A stretch of DNA of 64,000 bases from Balanoglossus misakiensis (Eukaryota > Hemichordata), in the NCBI GenBank assembly GCA_040954595.2, contig CM082581.2:806001-870000 (forward strand), given 5' to 3'. The notes under the pieces were generated by a model. It did not search any database, was not told the origin of the DNA, and saw only the letters and a program-made list of their open reading frames with translations. The position numbers and the translations under genes are program-made. Shown here piece after piece: positions 20,476-32,308 of this stretch. The stretch's first letter is position 1. Each line of letters opens with the position of its first letter.

Positions 20476-21356
20476 GTAGGTTTTCATTTATTCTATTATA
20501 AGTCTCCGTTCATCAACATTTCAAAGATTCTCAATAATGCAGTAGTTGCCACTGTACTTCAATGAAATATTTCCTTTCAAACTTGCAAATACTACTTGAA
20601 CCGAATCGCAAACCTTTCCATTTTTAATAACGAAGTCGGATGCCGAAATTACCAACTCACTTTTTTTATCGGATTCCATCATTCTAATACTTTACTTCAA
20701 TGTTCAAAAATTGTGTAAAACAATATCCACTTTCAATCTATATTTCAGGTTTAACGTCTATTTGTGCAACATTTGACAGTACTCACATCATGGACTTTTC
20801 CTACAACGCACACCCTCTTCTTCTGTGGAGATATCTCGACTTCTGATATCATTATTTGTGGCGGATGATACAATTCTGTTACCAATTTTTCAGGTATATC
20901 CATCGCTTTACGCCCGCAAGGTATGATCTGGAAAAAAGTTTGGCGTAGTCTGTAAGTTGTGTGACTGAATCCGTAAAGATGGCATTTGGAGGAAAAATTT
21001 TGAGCATTTTTATCAGTAATCTAGTTTGTTTAAAATATTGGAACGCGATCAAAAATAAATGCGACTTGTAAACGAGTGCCGCGTTTGAATCGGTATTGAC
21101 GATAAACATCGGTAATCGGCGATAAAATCAACGGATTTTCAATGTACGTGATCGCATGGAGGCTGCCATATTGGATTACATCCGAAGACCTTCCGATTAG
21201 GCTTCGGTTGAATTCGGGAAAGGTCTCTAAAATGTAATGGGTCATTCAATTTTGTAGAGTAAATTTCTAAAAATGTAGAAGATGGGAGGTTAAGATACCC
21301 AAAATGACTACGTCAAAAAAAAGGCCCATAAGTTTCGGGGTGCGATTATAACATAC

Positions 21357-21597
21357 CTTTGCTCTATCATAGAGGCAAATGGTATTATATCTTCCAGTGG
21401 AAAAGTTGCGGAGCTGTATGTATTCTCTCTTCTGTTATCTGTTCAGCTATTTCGGATTTTCTTTCCAGAATTTAAGTTCCAGAACGTTGCCATCCTGCTG
21501 CATACAAGGCACGCTAAACAGTTTGCCGTTGGCTGAATTCCGGATCTAGACTGTATCCTCAATGAGGCACAATTTCACTGCCACGCCTTGGCTGCAT
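21357..21597 (-). pseudogene. OB-fold gene copy 2, OB-A exon, inverted and broken
   Basis: Closely similar to 18,080-18,320. It lies on the minus strand although the leader exon (20,371) and OB-B exon (22,065) of this copy are on the plus strand. A TAG and a length change after the counterpart of LMEDVEIR break the frame. The donor is kept (GTATGTTATAATCGC). It is flanked by two inverted copies of the normal exon-side flank (21,135-21,350 and 21,630-21,860), which could have allowed the exon to flip. Confidence 0.75.
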
Positions 21598-22064
21598 GGT
21601 TGCAGATGATGGAGCTAAGGTACGTAACAATCGCACCCCGAAACGCCTGGGCCCTTTTTTGTGTGTAGTCATTGTGGGTATGTTAACCTCCCATGTCCTA
21701 CATTTTTAGAAATTTAGTATACAAAATTGGATGACCGATTATGTTTTAGAGACCTTTCCCGAATCCACCTGAAGCCCAGTCGGAATGTCTTGGGATGTAA
21801 CCTAAATTCAATATGGCCGCCTCCATGCGTTCACTTGCATTAAAAAAAAAACGTTGATTTTATCTCCGAGTGGCGGTGTTTATCGTCAGTACCAATTGAA
21901 ACGCGGCACTCGCTTACAGGTCGCGAGCGCGTTCTAATATTCTAGAAAGAAAAAAATGATAGTTTCGAGTACAGATTACATGTATTTTAAAACGAGGTTT
22001 GGTCACAATGGTATCACTACTTAATGACTTACAATCGATGTTTTTAATTGTCTTTGCACCACAG

Positions 22065-22471
22065 TATGAATCCTGTGATGGTAAATCGCATTCAACTTAG
22101 AAGGCGTGGAGTAAGTGCAACTGATGGTAACTGGGATACCAAACTGAAACTTTTGGGAGAGAAAACCTTGCCATGCATGGACGTGGGTGGCACAGTTAAA
22201 CTTGGGTTAAATACTACAGCGACAACTGAAGTCCCGGTGAGATATTATAAAATACTCTTACATCATAAAATTGAAATCCTACATGTCAATAATTTCATAT
22301 TTTCACTAATGTTTAGCAAAAAACAACTGCTCTCAACAAACCTTACCCCTCCCCCTCTTGTATTGTCAGTGCTTTGTAATCTATCAGTAACAATCCATTT
22401 TTTTCTCTCAAGGTGTTAAAAGAACCTATAGCTACTGGTGATGACATGATACCGTCCATGGGGTGTTGGAG
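22065..22471 (+). pseudogene. OB-fold gene copy 2, OB-B exon and next exon
   Basis: The OB-B exon copy is 22,065-22,236 (acceptor 'gcaccacag', donor CCCG|GTGAGA). It is 172 nt against 207 nt in copy 1, because a segment including the counterpart of VINRYKTSS is missing and the frame is shifted. The LWGE motif reads LLGE. A short third exon follows at 22,413-22,471 (acceptor 'tttctctcaag', VLKEP at the start). Near-identical exons occur at 31.5-32.3 kb. Confidence 0.7.
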
Positions 22472-23880
22472 GTAATACACTTTCTAAGTATTAACCAGTC
22501 AGGACGTAAGTGGGGTAATTACGGCGGTGAGATCAAAGAGATCTATTTGAATGTGAAAGTCGCTGAGTGGCAGTTACGGCCAGTTCGAAAAATGTTCAAA
22601 CGGAGATTTTCGGTACTACAAGTGATCGTAGTGCACCCGTTTTTTCTAAGACGTGTATGAAACACCATAGTCAATGATAGGATGATTTTTCGTGAAGTTT
22701 TAACGACGCTTTCCCGAGAAAGACAGTTTCGGTATGTTGGTTTAAATTGTGGTCCTTGACTCTCGGCAAAGATTTCTTGTCTTGAAAAAAATTGGGTAGG
22801 TTAGGAAGATATTGAACTAAGTTACCGTGAAATTATAATAGTGTGAGCCGCTCCGTTGTGGGGTAATGACGGTGTAAAAATTGCCTTCGCCATCGACGAG
22901 TACAGCCGTGTTTGCCATATGTGTATGCATTGAAGTAGGTCAACGCATGTTAACCCATGACGTAATGGCTTCCTTTTCAACGCGTCGTTATCTCTCATTA
23001 GCATATTACATACGGAGTCTATACACTATTCACGCTGACTGACTTCTCAGGACTGACCTATGGCACAGTAAATTGTGGTCCTTGACTCTCGGCATGGATA
23101 TATTCATGTCAAAATTATGAATAGAGGAGTTTAATAATGTTTCTAAAACCTGAGGGGGTTAATTTTTGTGTGGGTATGGCTGATATTTTTTTTTTGTAAC
23201 TTCAAGGTCACTTTGAATTTCGTGATCACAATTTTGTCAGTGGAAGTAAAGAAATTCTTCTCGATAAAACTTCATGAAAAATCACATGTAGTACACTCAT
23301 AGTACCAGTAATGTGCCTGGGGTGAAATAATTGTCAGAAATGGGTTGCTAGTTGCTTAACTTTCGTTGTGAAAAAAGTTGAAAAACTGTATGCAAATGAG
23401 CAATTCAAACGTTACTGGCCAGTTCAAGTGTTTGCATTGCATGATCCCCTGCTGTTTAATTATCCCACTTACGTCCTGACTGTAACTGCAGTAGTTGCTT
23501 ACATCAGACTCCCACTATCTGCATGCAAGTTGTGGATGGATTTGCAGAGAGAGAGGCTAGTACACGGCACTCATGTGGACCTGCACTACCACATTTCTAT
23601 TCAACATCAGGTCTCTGAGTAAAAAGATGGCCATGTAAATTTTCTCTAAGTTTGTTAGAGAAATAAAGTACAACTTTAGTGTTTCACTAATTGAGTTTCA
23701 GTGTTCTTGTATTGTCTCGTTTGCCCCATGCCAACCTCAAAGTAAACGTCAAATATGCCATTTTTGACTTATTTGTCCTTGTAGTGGGCCACATAGCATT
23801 TTAGTGCAACTTATGAAAATCTGAAGAACCAAATGCCTAATTTACCCAATCTGCACAGATTTATTTCAATGGTACAGACT
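22472..23880 (+). pseudogene. Remains of the 3' part of OB-fold gene copy 2
   Basis: Mostly non-coding. At about 23,530-23,622 is a terminal exon remnant reading DGFAEREASTRHSCGPALPH, ending at TGA 23,620-23,622 and followed by AATAAA at 23,662-23,667. A copy of this exon lies at about 32,050-32,130. From 23,610 onward the sequence pairs in reverse complement with 30.9-31.37 kb. Between 22,480 and 23,360 I see no gene. Confidence 0.45.
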
Positions 23881-25180
23881 TGATGATCAGTATAGCGCCC
23901 TCTGTGGTAGTATTGGGGGGGGGTTAACCTAGCCTTTGTATGTTTATCCCTGTCCGGTTCCATTCCACTTGTATCTATGGTAACCTAATTATCAGCAGTA
24001 AAGGCCACAGCTTTGAAACAGTTTTAATAACAAGCACTCTGAATTACACGGCCATTCTCATTGGTGCATATAGTGTAGTCACGTTGTATTTTACTGCAAC
24101 TGGTGAAAGTCTCCTAAAAACCAAATGTGTCTTTACCCACTGTGCACAGAGTATTTGAATGATACTTAGTTGATGGTCATATAGTATAGCGCCCTCTGTG
24201 GTAGTATTTTGATTATGGAGGTGGGGTTAAATCTTGTCTTTGCATATGTTTATCCCTGTCATGTTGCATTGGGCTTGTATCTATGGTAACCTAATTATCA
24301 GCAGTAAAGGCCACAACTATGAAACAGTTTTAATATCAAGCACTCTCTGAATTACATGGCCATTCTCATTGGTGTATATAGTGTAGTCACGTTGTATTTT
24401 ACTACAACTGATGAAAGTCTCCTAAAAAACCAAATGTGTCTTTACCCACTGTGCACAGAGTATTTGAATGATACTCAGTTGATGGTCATATAGTATAGCG
24501 CCCTCTGTGGTAGTATTTTGATTATGGAGGTGGGGTTTAATCTTGTCTTTGCATATGTTTATCCCTGTCATGTTGCATTGGGCTTGTATCTATGGTAACC
24601 TAATTATCAGCAGTAAAGGCCACAACTATGAAACAGTTTTAATATCAAGCACTCTCTGAATTACATGGCCATTCTCATTGGTGTATATAGTGTAGTCACG
24701 TTGTATTTTACTGCAACTGATGAAAGTCTCCTAAAAAAACAAATAAGTCTTTACCCACTGTGCACAGAGTATTTGAATGATACTCAGTTGATGGTCATAT
24801 AGTATAGCGCCCTCTGTGGTAGTATTTTGATTATGGAGGTGGGGTTTAATCTTGTCTTTGCATATGTTTATCCCTGTCATGTTGCATTGGGCTTGTATCT
24901 ATGGTAACCTAATTATCAGCAGTAAAGGCCACAACTATGATACAGTTTTAATATCAAGCACTCTCTGAATTACATGGCCATTCTCATTGGTGTATATAGT
25001 GTAGTCACGTTGTATTTTACTGCAACTGATGAAAGTCTCCTAAAAAAAACAAATGTGTATTTACCCACTGTGCACAGAGTATTTGAATGATACTCAGTTG
25101 ATGGCCATATAGTATAGCACCCTCTGTGGTAGTATTTGGATGATAGGGGAAGGGGTAACCTACCTTTTCTATACATGTAT
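23880..25180 (+). repeat. Tandem repeat, about 309-bp unit, four-plus copies
   Basis: The landmark 'tagcgccctctgtggtag' recurs at 23,893, 24,187, 24,496, 24,805 and (with one change) 25,115, giving steps of 294, 309, 309 and 310 bp. Copies two to four are almost identical, so expansion is recent. Each landmark in reverse complement contains CCACAGAGGGCGCTA, close to the CTCF core but one base shorter between its two halves. The inverted partner (30.65-31.08 kb) has little more than one unit. Confidence 0.9.
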
Positions 25181-25406
25181 ATGGTTATCCCTCTTCTATT
25201 GCATTCCGCTTGTATCTATGGAAACCTAATTATCAGCAGTGAATGCCAAATTGTAAAACAGCAACATATTTATTATCAAACACTGTATGGAATTGAATAT
25301 ACACAATATGTTTTGTGTGTTTGCTGGCTACATACATGCATAAATACGTACATACATATATTACACTCATACTCAAACACACAGCTAATGGACTCTTTTT
25401 TTCATC

Positions 25407-25479
25407 ATCCCCACCAGTTATCGAACCTGGATCTCTTATCACAAAGTGACAAGTGTGTTAACCATTACACCATGAGGAT
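25407..25479 (-). tRNA. tRNA-like gene, probably a pseudogene or SINE head
   Basis: A 73-nt cloverleaf with acceptor ATCCTCA pairing with TGGGGAT (one G-T), an intact A box, and a B box damaged at its end (GGTTCGATAAC). The anticodon loop is ACTTTGT, which would give UUU, but position 33 is C where nearly all tRNAs have U. It is the inverted partner of 29,846-29,918. Confidence 0.5.
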
Positions 25480-25559
25480 TTTTTATCTCCACTAACTGCC
25501 AACACACTGTCCAATTGCACATTCACTCACTGACATATTCAACTAACACACCAGTTTCT

Positions 25560-27540
25560 TTATTTCAAAAAGTACACAGTAAAACATCACAAATGACAAG
25601 ACAGGGGTATCAGGAATCACACAAATCATACTAAAATTTTTACTGAAGCCATTGCTGTAAGATTGCTGTAAGTAATGGCACTATTCAATGGTGTTAACAC
25701 CACATAGCACAATGATGTACTGCACACATTCAAGTCACATACCTTTTTGAAGTATTAATAAACACTGATTCTATGAACTGTTAAAATTATTTTTTCTTAC
25801 ATCATCCCTGAATACCAAATTTCAAACAAATTAGGCTAGTGCTTTCACATGTTAACACACAATGCATGGCACTGGACAATCATCCTATCCGATCTGAAAC
25901 CTCAGTGTCACTTACCACAAAACTAAACACGTTATCTACAAATGATTTACGAAACTAATTCGTACACGACACAATACACAATTGAGTGTGTTGATCTCTT
26001 AGTTTGTACATGATACTTTGCACTGATGTACACCAACACTCACCTTGAGAACTCTTTGGTAGCCAAAACTGTCAAGAAAATAAACAAAACTTTTAAATTA
26101 AATCATTAAGTATAATTGTGTATTTAAACAAGTACATCAAGATATACACTTGCCTGCATAACACGCACCTCTCAATAGCCATAATGTATCAATGTCGAGA
26201 TGACATCACTCCAAGTACAAGATAGCGAATGATGATTTTTTTACAATAACCCCACTACTTAAACAGGACAACAAATTACAATGAATTCACTATCAACCTT
26301 GTGATATTCAGAAAATCAATTCTTGGTCACATAAATTGTCCTGTCCACAAAATGGTTTCATGGCATCAAAATATGTTAACAAGTCAACTCTACTTTTCAT
26401 GCTCCAACCAGATTTCATTGTCTATGTTTTTAACATGCCTGTCACGACTAGAAAGCATACACACTAAACAGAGTGGTCACCAGCATAATTTGGCCAATTC
26501 TATGCTTGTCCTCACATTCTTACGAACAATTCAAATGTCAAATTATCTAGCAATGTTTCTGTTATGTACTCACACAGATTGTTCCATATTTGAAGCAAAT
26601 AATTATCAAAAACAAATTGATTACCCTGATATAAATTCCAATGAAAACCTTAAGGCTTTTGGTCATGTAAACATACAATATTAACAGAAAAAATAATGGA
26701 AAATACAATCCATTTTTACTACTGTTTATTTTTTGACAAATACATATAAGAGACATGGAAACTATTGAAGTACACATCCCAAAATAATATCCTACCACTG
26801 CTTGTACGTTTCATACACACGATACAAGACCGATCGCCCGAATTCAGCAGATTCACTTGCCTAAAACCGTTTCTAAATAATCATATGTACCTGTATACAC
26901 TCCAAAAATAAGCTTAATTTCAACTTGTATGGAATGAAATAGAAACTCCGATGTACCCAGCCTCTGATGTTTCTATTCCTTCAAGCAAACTTCACCATCT
27001 TAACATATATACAATTTGCCAAAACATGCATACAAACGAAACCCTTTCAGTATATAACGACAACCGCCATATTGGATGTCGCTCGACACGAAAATAAAAA
27101 AGCCTGATAAAAACTGCCATCGCCTCATACACAATTAAAATCACACTACCATTGGATAAAACACAACTACGTAACCAATACCATCAACTCTTACACGTTC
27201 AAACCACCGATTCTGTCATTTATACTCATTAAAAATAACCACGAGAATATACACATATCCCACTAACCTATATTCAGCTGCTGAACAACAAGAGCACTTG
27301 ATTCGTTTTCGGATGTGACTACGTGCAACAACATACGCATCACCATCACATTCGCGTTGGGATTCAAGACAGTTTCAATATCTCAAGAAGCAATACAACG
27401 AGAAGACCTTCTCGGGATTTTATGCACATCCTGTTGGATATCGCTGCCAAATGTCCACAGATGATAAAACATGATACCAGAATGTTGTATTGGGGACAAC
27501 CATCAAATGTTCCCGTGCCAGCGCCCTCTATATTCTAGAA
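25560..27540 (-). pseudogene. Old copy of the 5' region of the EGF membrane-protein gene
   Basis: Read on the minus strand this matches the plus strand at 56,830-57,660 in order: an exon-like stretch with SENES near 27,310, the phrase 'gaacgtgtaagagtt', 'caagttgaaatta' (26,920), 'gaattcgggcgatcggt' (26,830) and 'caatctgtgtgagtac' (26,580). Matches stop near 26,550, and no EGF, transmembrane or tail exon follows on the minus strand. It lies at the centre of the inner palindrome. Positions 25,560-26,290 are AT-rich with nothing recognised. Confidence 0.65.
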
Positions 27541-27927
27541 ACCCTGGTATATCTCAAGAAACATTACCATTTTTAATTATTTTTAAAAGCAAAAGTAAGT
27601 TGTCATTTTATTTGTACAATTATTTCTCTATATTAAACAAGTATACATAAACACTAAAACATGTTTTGCCATGTTAACATAAATTTATGACCATTTTAAA
27701 ATACTATATAGCTTATATTTATTAAAGTACAAATTCAGATGTTTTTCATTTTTAACCATTTCCACAATCAAAATGAAAAAAAAAATCGCATTAATAGTAG
27801 ATTGGGTTATATTGGATATCATTATGTAAAACTGAAGAGTCACTATGGCATGGAAACTACTGAGATATGTGGTAGAAAACCAAAATGCCCAACAAATATA
27901 CACAGTGTGTGTTGTGTGTTAGATAGG

Positions 27928-28084
27928 TACATACATACATACATACATACATACATACATACATACATACATACATACATACATACATACATACATACAT
28001 ACATACATACATACATGCATGCATGCATGCATACATACATACATACATACATACATACATACATACATACATACATGCATGCGC
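27928..28084. repeat. (CATA)n microsatellite
   Basis: About 155 bp of ACAT units with a short GCAT interruption. The left flank 'cacagtgtgtgttgtgtgtt' is the inverted copy of the right flank of the microsatellite at 29,954-30,340. Open frames in it are artefacts of the 12-nt codon cycle. Confidence 0.95.
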
Positions 28085-29329
28085 CCTGTATTGACCAAAT
28101 ACCGTCGTGCAAGCTCATGTACAAGCTATTTCATTATGCCTGAACAAAAATTGACCAAATTCTACTGTTTATTATGATTCATTCTTCGAAACAATTCATC
28201 TTCTTGCCATATTTTATTTGTTCATATAACACATTTTGAAGAAAAGTTGTACAAAGACTACAATATACTAATGGGCTATATTCTCAAAACAGATATATTA
28301 CCACAAATACTACTAGGGATTGTGTAGTGGTTTCTTTCTCACTATAAGACATATGATATCTGATATCAACCATACAAACAATATCAATCTTCTTACACAC
28401 ATACATACATTCATACTTACACAAAAAGCATAAAACACCAATTTATTTTATATAGCCTTATATTAATTTATTTCAATTGTGAAAATAGACACACATACAA
28501 AAAAGAACAGAAAAACAATCACAGTATCTGGTTTATGAAATAAAAAAGACCAAACAAGCAATTGCTTCCGAAATAGCATATTCCACATTCTGTCACAAAT
28601 TGAGCAAATTCCAGTAAAATCAACCCCAAGGACCTACACACTAAATTTCAAAGTAATTGTACAAAGAATTTAACTAAACACAACTAAAATTGATCAAAAA
28701 TTACACATTTCACCACAATTTACATAAACTCTACCAACTTCACCCTAGGAACCTGCATACTAAATTTCAAAGTAATTGGCCCCGTGGTTTCAGTAAAGAA
28801 AAGTGACAGACAGTGACACCACTCACCCAATAAGACAATCACCCAATCTAATAAGCTCAACATAACTGACAACACAGCTAAACAGTTCACCGACAATATA
28901 AATACAATTGTGTACATTTCACAAATGACAATATTAGCCTTTTAGTCACCTCTGACTCTAATGTAAAGTACATTATGGTAACTGTTCATTGAAATGTTTC
29001 TGGGAAATGTTTACTAAGGCTATTTAATATCTTCTAGTTTTTTTTTATAACACATGGTTTCTCTTGCAATTCCTCTTTCAGTAAACAGGATAAACTTTCT
29101 ACACCATTACACTTATATGCTACTGCCAAATGGAAGTAATCTAATCCTGTAGTAGCTATAAAGCAGCATTGTCAGGGCCCAAGCAACATGATGAAAAAAG
29201 GTGAAAGCACACGTTATAGTTACTCAAACTTTTACCAGAAAATTTTGATAGATCATATTGGTTCACGTCCAAGCAAATCGGACTTCTAACCATATTGGTT
29301 AGCTTACAATTTGATAAGTATATAAATTA
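28085..29329. other. AT-rich region without a recognised gene
   Basis: It contains diverged units of the family seen at 5.1-6.3 kb, in reverse orientation (for example 'ctaggaacctgcatactaa' near 28,745). No protein-like frame, RNA gene or terminal repeat was found. Confidence 0.5.
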
Positions 29330-29615
29330 AAGGGACCCTTTTCCATTAATTATGTTTGATGCAAGACACCATTTATGTTAATGTACATGTGGATATATAG
29401 TGAATCAACATTCAACAACACACACTGCTTGTAGACACGAGAGTGAAAAATCTTGCCAAAATGAATAATTGGTCTTTACCATTTATTCATTTTGGGCGAG
29501 TTTTTACTGTCATATCCTACAAACGGGATGGAAGCTGTGTGTGGTCGAACGTTGATTCACTATATATCCACATCAACAGTCTCTTGTATCACACATAATT
29601 ATTAAAAAAGGGCAG
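29330..29615. mobile_element. Foldback MITE of about 285 bp
   Basis: The ends are inverted: 'gtggatatatagtgaatca' at about 29,390 pairs with 'tgattcactatatatccac' near 29,550. Outer pairing continues through 'taattatgtttgat.caag' to a terminal AGGG/CCCTTTT. Nearly the whole element can fold into a hairpin. A related half-end occurs near 57,690 ('gtgaatcaacgttgacagc') in the intron before the EGF exon. Confidence 0.7.
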
Positions 29616-29845
29616 CAAAGAGACTTTCTGCCTTTAATAAGCTAATAAAAGTGTTAGACTGCATTGGCTGCTCTATAATACCATTTAGCAATGCAGTAAC
29701 TCCTGTGGATGCCAATTTCTGACTCTCTGTTATTTCTCACATGCATTTGTGAATTTTTATTGAAATAAAAAAACTGGTGTGTTGAATATGTCAGTGAGTG
29801 AATGTGCAATTGGACAGTGTGTTGGCAGTTAGTGGAGATAAAACA

Positions 29846-29918
29846 ATCCTCATGGTGTAATGGTTAACGCACTTGTCACTTTGTGATAAGGGATCCTGGT
29901 TCGATTCCTGGTGAGGAT
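29846..29918 (+). tRNA. tRNA-like gene with perfect A and B boxes
   Basis: A 73-nt cloverleaf: acceptor ATCCTCA/TGAGGAT pairs perfectly, D arm GTGT/GCAC, anticodon stem TTGTC/GATAA, T arm CCTGG/CCTGG with one T-T mismatch. The A box TGGTGTAATGG (29,853-29,863) and B box GGTTCGATTCC (29,898-29,908) fit the pol III consensus. The apparent anticodon is TTT, but base 33 is C and base 26 is missing. I therefore favour a tRNA-derived SINE head or tRNA pseudogene over a working tRNA. No T-run terminator follows closely. Confidence 0.6.
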
Positions 29919-29953
29919 GATAAAAAAGGAGTCCATTTGCTGTGTGTTTTCCA

Positions 29954-30279
29954 TGTATGTATGTATGTATGTATGTATGTATGTATGTATGTATGTATGT
30001 ATGTATGTATGTATGTATGTATGTATGTATGTATGTATGTATGTATGTATGTATGTATGCATGCATGCATGCATGTATGCATGTATGCATGTATGCATGT
30101 ATGTATGTATGCATGTATGTATGTATGCATGTATGCATGTATGCATGTATGTATGTATGCATGTATGTATGTATGCATGTATGCATGTATGCATGTATGC
30201 ATGTATGCATGTATGCATGTATCTATGTATCTATGTATCTATGTATGCATGCATGTATGTATGTATGTATGTATGTATG

Positions 30280-30313
<34 letters not shown>

Positions 30314-30340
30314 TGTATGTATGTATGTATGTATGTATGT
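29954..30340. repeat. (TATG)n microsatellite with patterned GCATG variants
   Basis: Nearly 390 bp of TATG units. The middle third alternates 'gcatgtat' with longer TATG stretches in a partly regular order, and there are a few 'tatc' units near 30,220. It begins 35 bp after the tRNA-like gene. The corresponding place in the opposite arm (25,325-25,365) has only a short run, so the array expanded on this side. Confidence 0.95.
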
Positions 30341-31380
30341 ACCTATCTAACACACAACACACACTGTGTATATTTAATTCCACAATGCTTGATACTAAAA
30401 CTGTCCACAAAAAAACATTTGTTTATAACCCCTAAGTGCTTGTCTTCCACACTTACCTTCTCTTGGCATTTATTTCCACAGATGATGCAATACTGCTCGT
30501 CTCTTCATCCTGGTCTCTTGCGCTCCCCTTTTTACTCTCCCTGAATGCTGACAACACGTACCGTCTCATTGTTCAGTGGATATGCCTTGCTGTCATCTGC
30601 ATCTGCTCCCTCAGTACCCCCTTCTCCCTGGCACAATCATCCAAATACTATCGCAGAGGGCGCTATACTATATGACGATCAACACAATATCATTCAGATA
30701 ATCTTTGCACAGTGGGTAAATTAAGCATTTGGTTTTTCACGAGACTTTCATCAGTTGTACTAAAATGAAATGTGTCTACACTATACAAATGACAATGGCC
30801 TTCTAATTCAGAGACGTTGGGAAGGACTAGTGAGCACATACAGCAAATCAGAAGGCCCAAAATGGCAAAGTTGCATGATTACTAATGGGAATCAAAGAAT
30901 ACACAGGGTATATTTAATTCCACAGAGTGCTTGATACTAAAATTATTGCTGTTTTACAATTGTGGCATTTACTGCTGATAATAAGGTTACCATAGATACA
31001 ATTGGAATAGACCGGACAGGGATAAACATATAAAGGCTAGGTTAACCCCCCACCCCCTACCACAGAGGGCGCTATACCGATCATCAAGTCAGTACCATTG
31101 ACATAAATCTGTGCAGAGTGGGTAAATTAGGCATTTGGTTCTTCAGATTTTCATAAGTTGCACTAAAATGCTATGTGGCCCACTACAAGGACAAATAAGT
31201 CAAAAATGGCAAATTTGATATTTACTTTGAGGTTGACATGGGGCAAAGGAGACAATACAAGAACACTGAAACTCAATTAGTGAAACATTAAAGTTGTACA
31301 TGTACTTTATTTCTCTAACAAACTTAGAGAAAATTTACATGGCCATCTTTTTACTCAGAGAACTGATGTTGAAAAGAAAA
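30341..31380. repeat. Right arm of the inner palindrome, 3' flank of the OB-fold gene
   Basis: Reverse-complement match to 23,610-25,300, including the inverted AATAAA region (about 31,305), the block 'gtaaattaggcatttggtt' and one 309-type unit with AGAGGGCGCTATA at 30,654-30,669 and 31,062-31,077. No gene of its own. Confidence 0.75.
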
Positions 31381-31528
31381 CAATGTTACATCATAAAATT
31401 GAAATCCTACATGTCACTAATTTCTGATTTTCACAAATGTTCATAAAAAAAACTTGTTCTCTGCAAACCTTACCCCCCCCCCCTCCTATTGTCGGTGCTT
31501 CTAATGTAACTCTCAATTTTTCCCTAAG

Positions 31529-32120
31529 GTGTTAAAAGAACCAAATGGTGATGATATGGTAGAAGGGATATTTGAGGGAATAGACATAGATGAGTAAGTA
31601 TTAACTGCAGTACTTGCTTCCACCAATTTCCTATCATTTTGTGTACATGTTCACGTCTCTGTGTCTTACCAATCACATTCTGTCCTTCTTATTTTTTTCT
31701 AGAAGTGGCATCTTCTGTGTCAGACGGCAAATACTTACAGTGTCCCACCTTATGCCAGACCTTGGGTACAGAGGAGGCCATATTAGAAAACCTGCCAATG
31801 CATGTACACTACTCTATCAATCAAGAAATGCAACAGTCACAAAGATTGAGTAAGTTAACTAAACCAAAGCAATCTCCACCCTGCAACTTCCCCAGCACTT
31901 ACTATCTGCATGCAAGTTGTGAACTTTTAATTTAGTATTCATTACAGAAACATTTCAGTCCTACAATTCACATGCATCTTATTTTCGTCAACACCATCTT
32001 ATACAAAATATGATTTAACCATCTTGTTCTCATTTCTCTCCAATGTACAGAAAGCAGTAGCCTGGATGGATTTACAGAGAGAGAGGCTAGTACACGGCAC
32101 TCATGTGGACATGCACTACC
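31529..32120 (+). pseudogene. OB-fold gene copy 3, exons 3 to 5
   Basis: Three exons with good splice sites. 31,529-31,593 follows 'ttccctaag' and ends GA|GTAAGT (VLKEPNGDDMVEGIFEGIDI). 31,703-31,849 follows 'tttttttctag' and ends GA|GTAAGT (starts SGIFCVRRQILTV). A last one begins at about 32,057 after 'ccaatgtacag' (SSSLDGFTEREASTR). Phases 0-2, 2-2 and 2 agree. The plus orientation is opposite to the OB-B exon of this copy at 32,138-32,308 (minus), so this block is itself inverted within the palindrome arm and cannot be spliced to it. Confidence 0.6.
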
Positions 32121-32137
32121 ACATATCATATCTCAAC

Positions 32138-32308
32138 GGGACTTCGGTTGTCGCTGTAGTATTTAACCCAAGTTTAACTGTGACACCCACGTCCGTACAT
32201 GGCAAGGTTTTCTCTCCCAAAAGTTTCAGTTTGGCATCCCAGTTACCATCAGTTGCGCTTTCTCCATGCCTTCTAAGTTGAATGCGATTTACCATCACCG
32301 GATTCATA
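32138..32308 (-). pseudogene. OB-fold gene copy 3, OB-B exon
   Basis: Inverted, closely similar copy of 22,065-22,236 with the same internal deletion and frame change (LLGEKTLPC). The donor is changed from GTGAGA to GTTGAGA. It directly abuts the plus-strand terminal exon remnant, which shows a rearrangement breakpoint near 32,135. Confidence 0.75.

Noticed and set aside
27739-30544. Open frames of up to 200 codons rich in Met-Tyr-Val-Cys or Thr-Tyr-Ile-His
   Set aside because: They are translations of the (TATG)n and (CATA)n microsatellites, which never form stops; no flanking gene structure.
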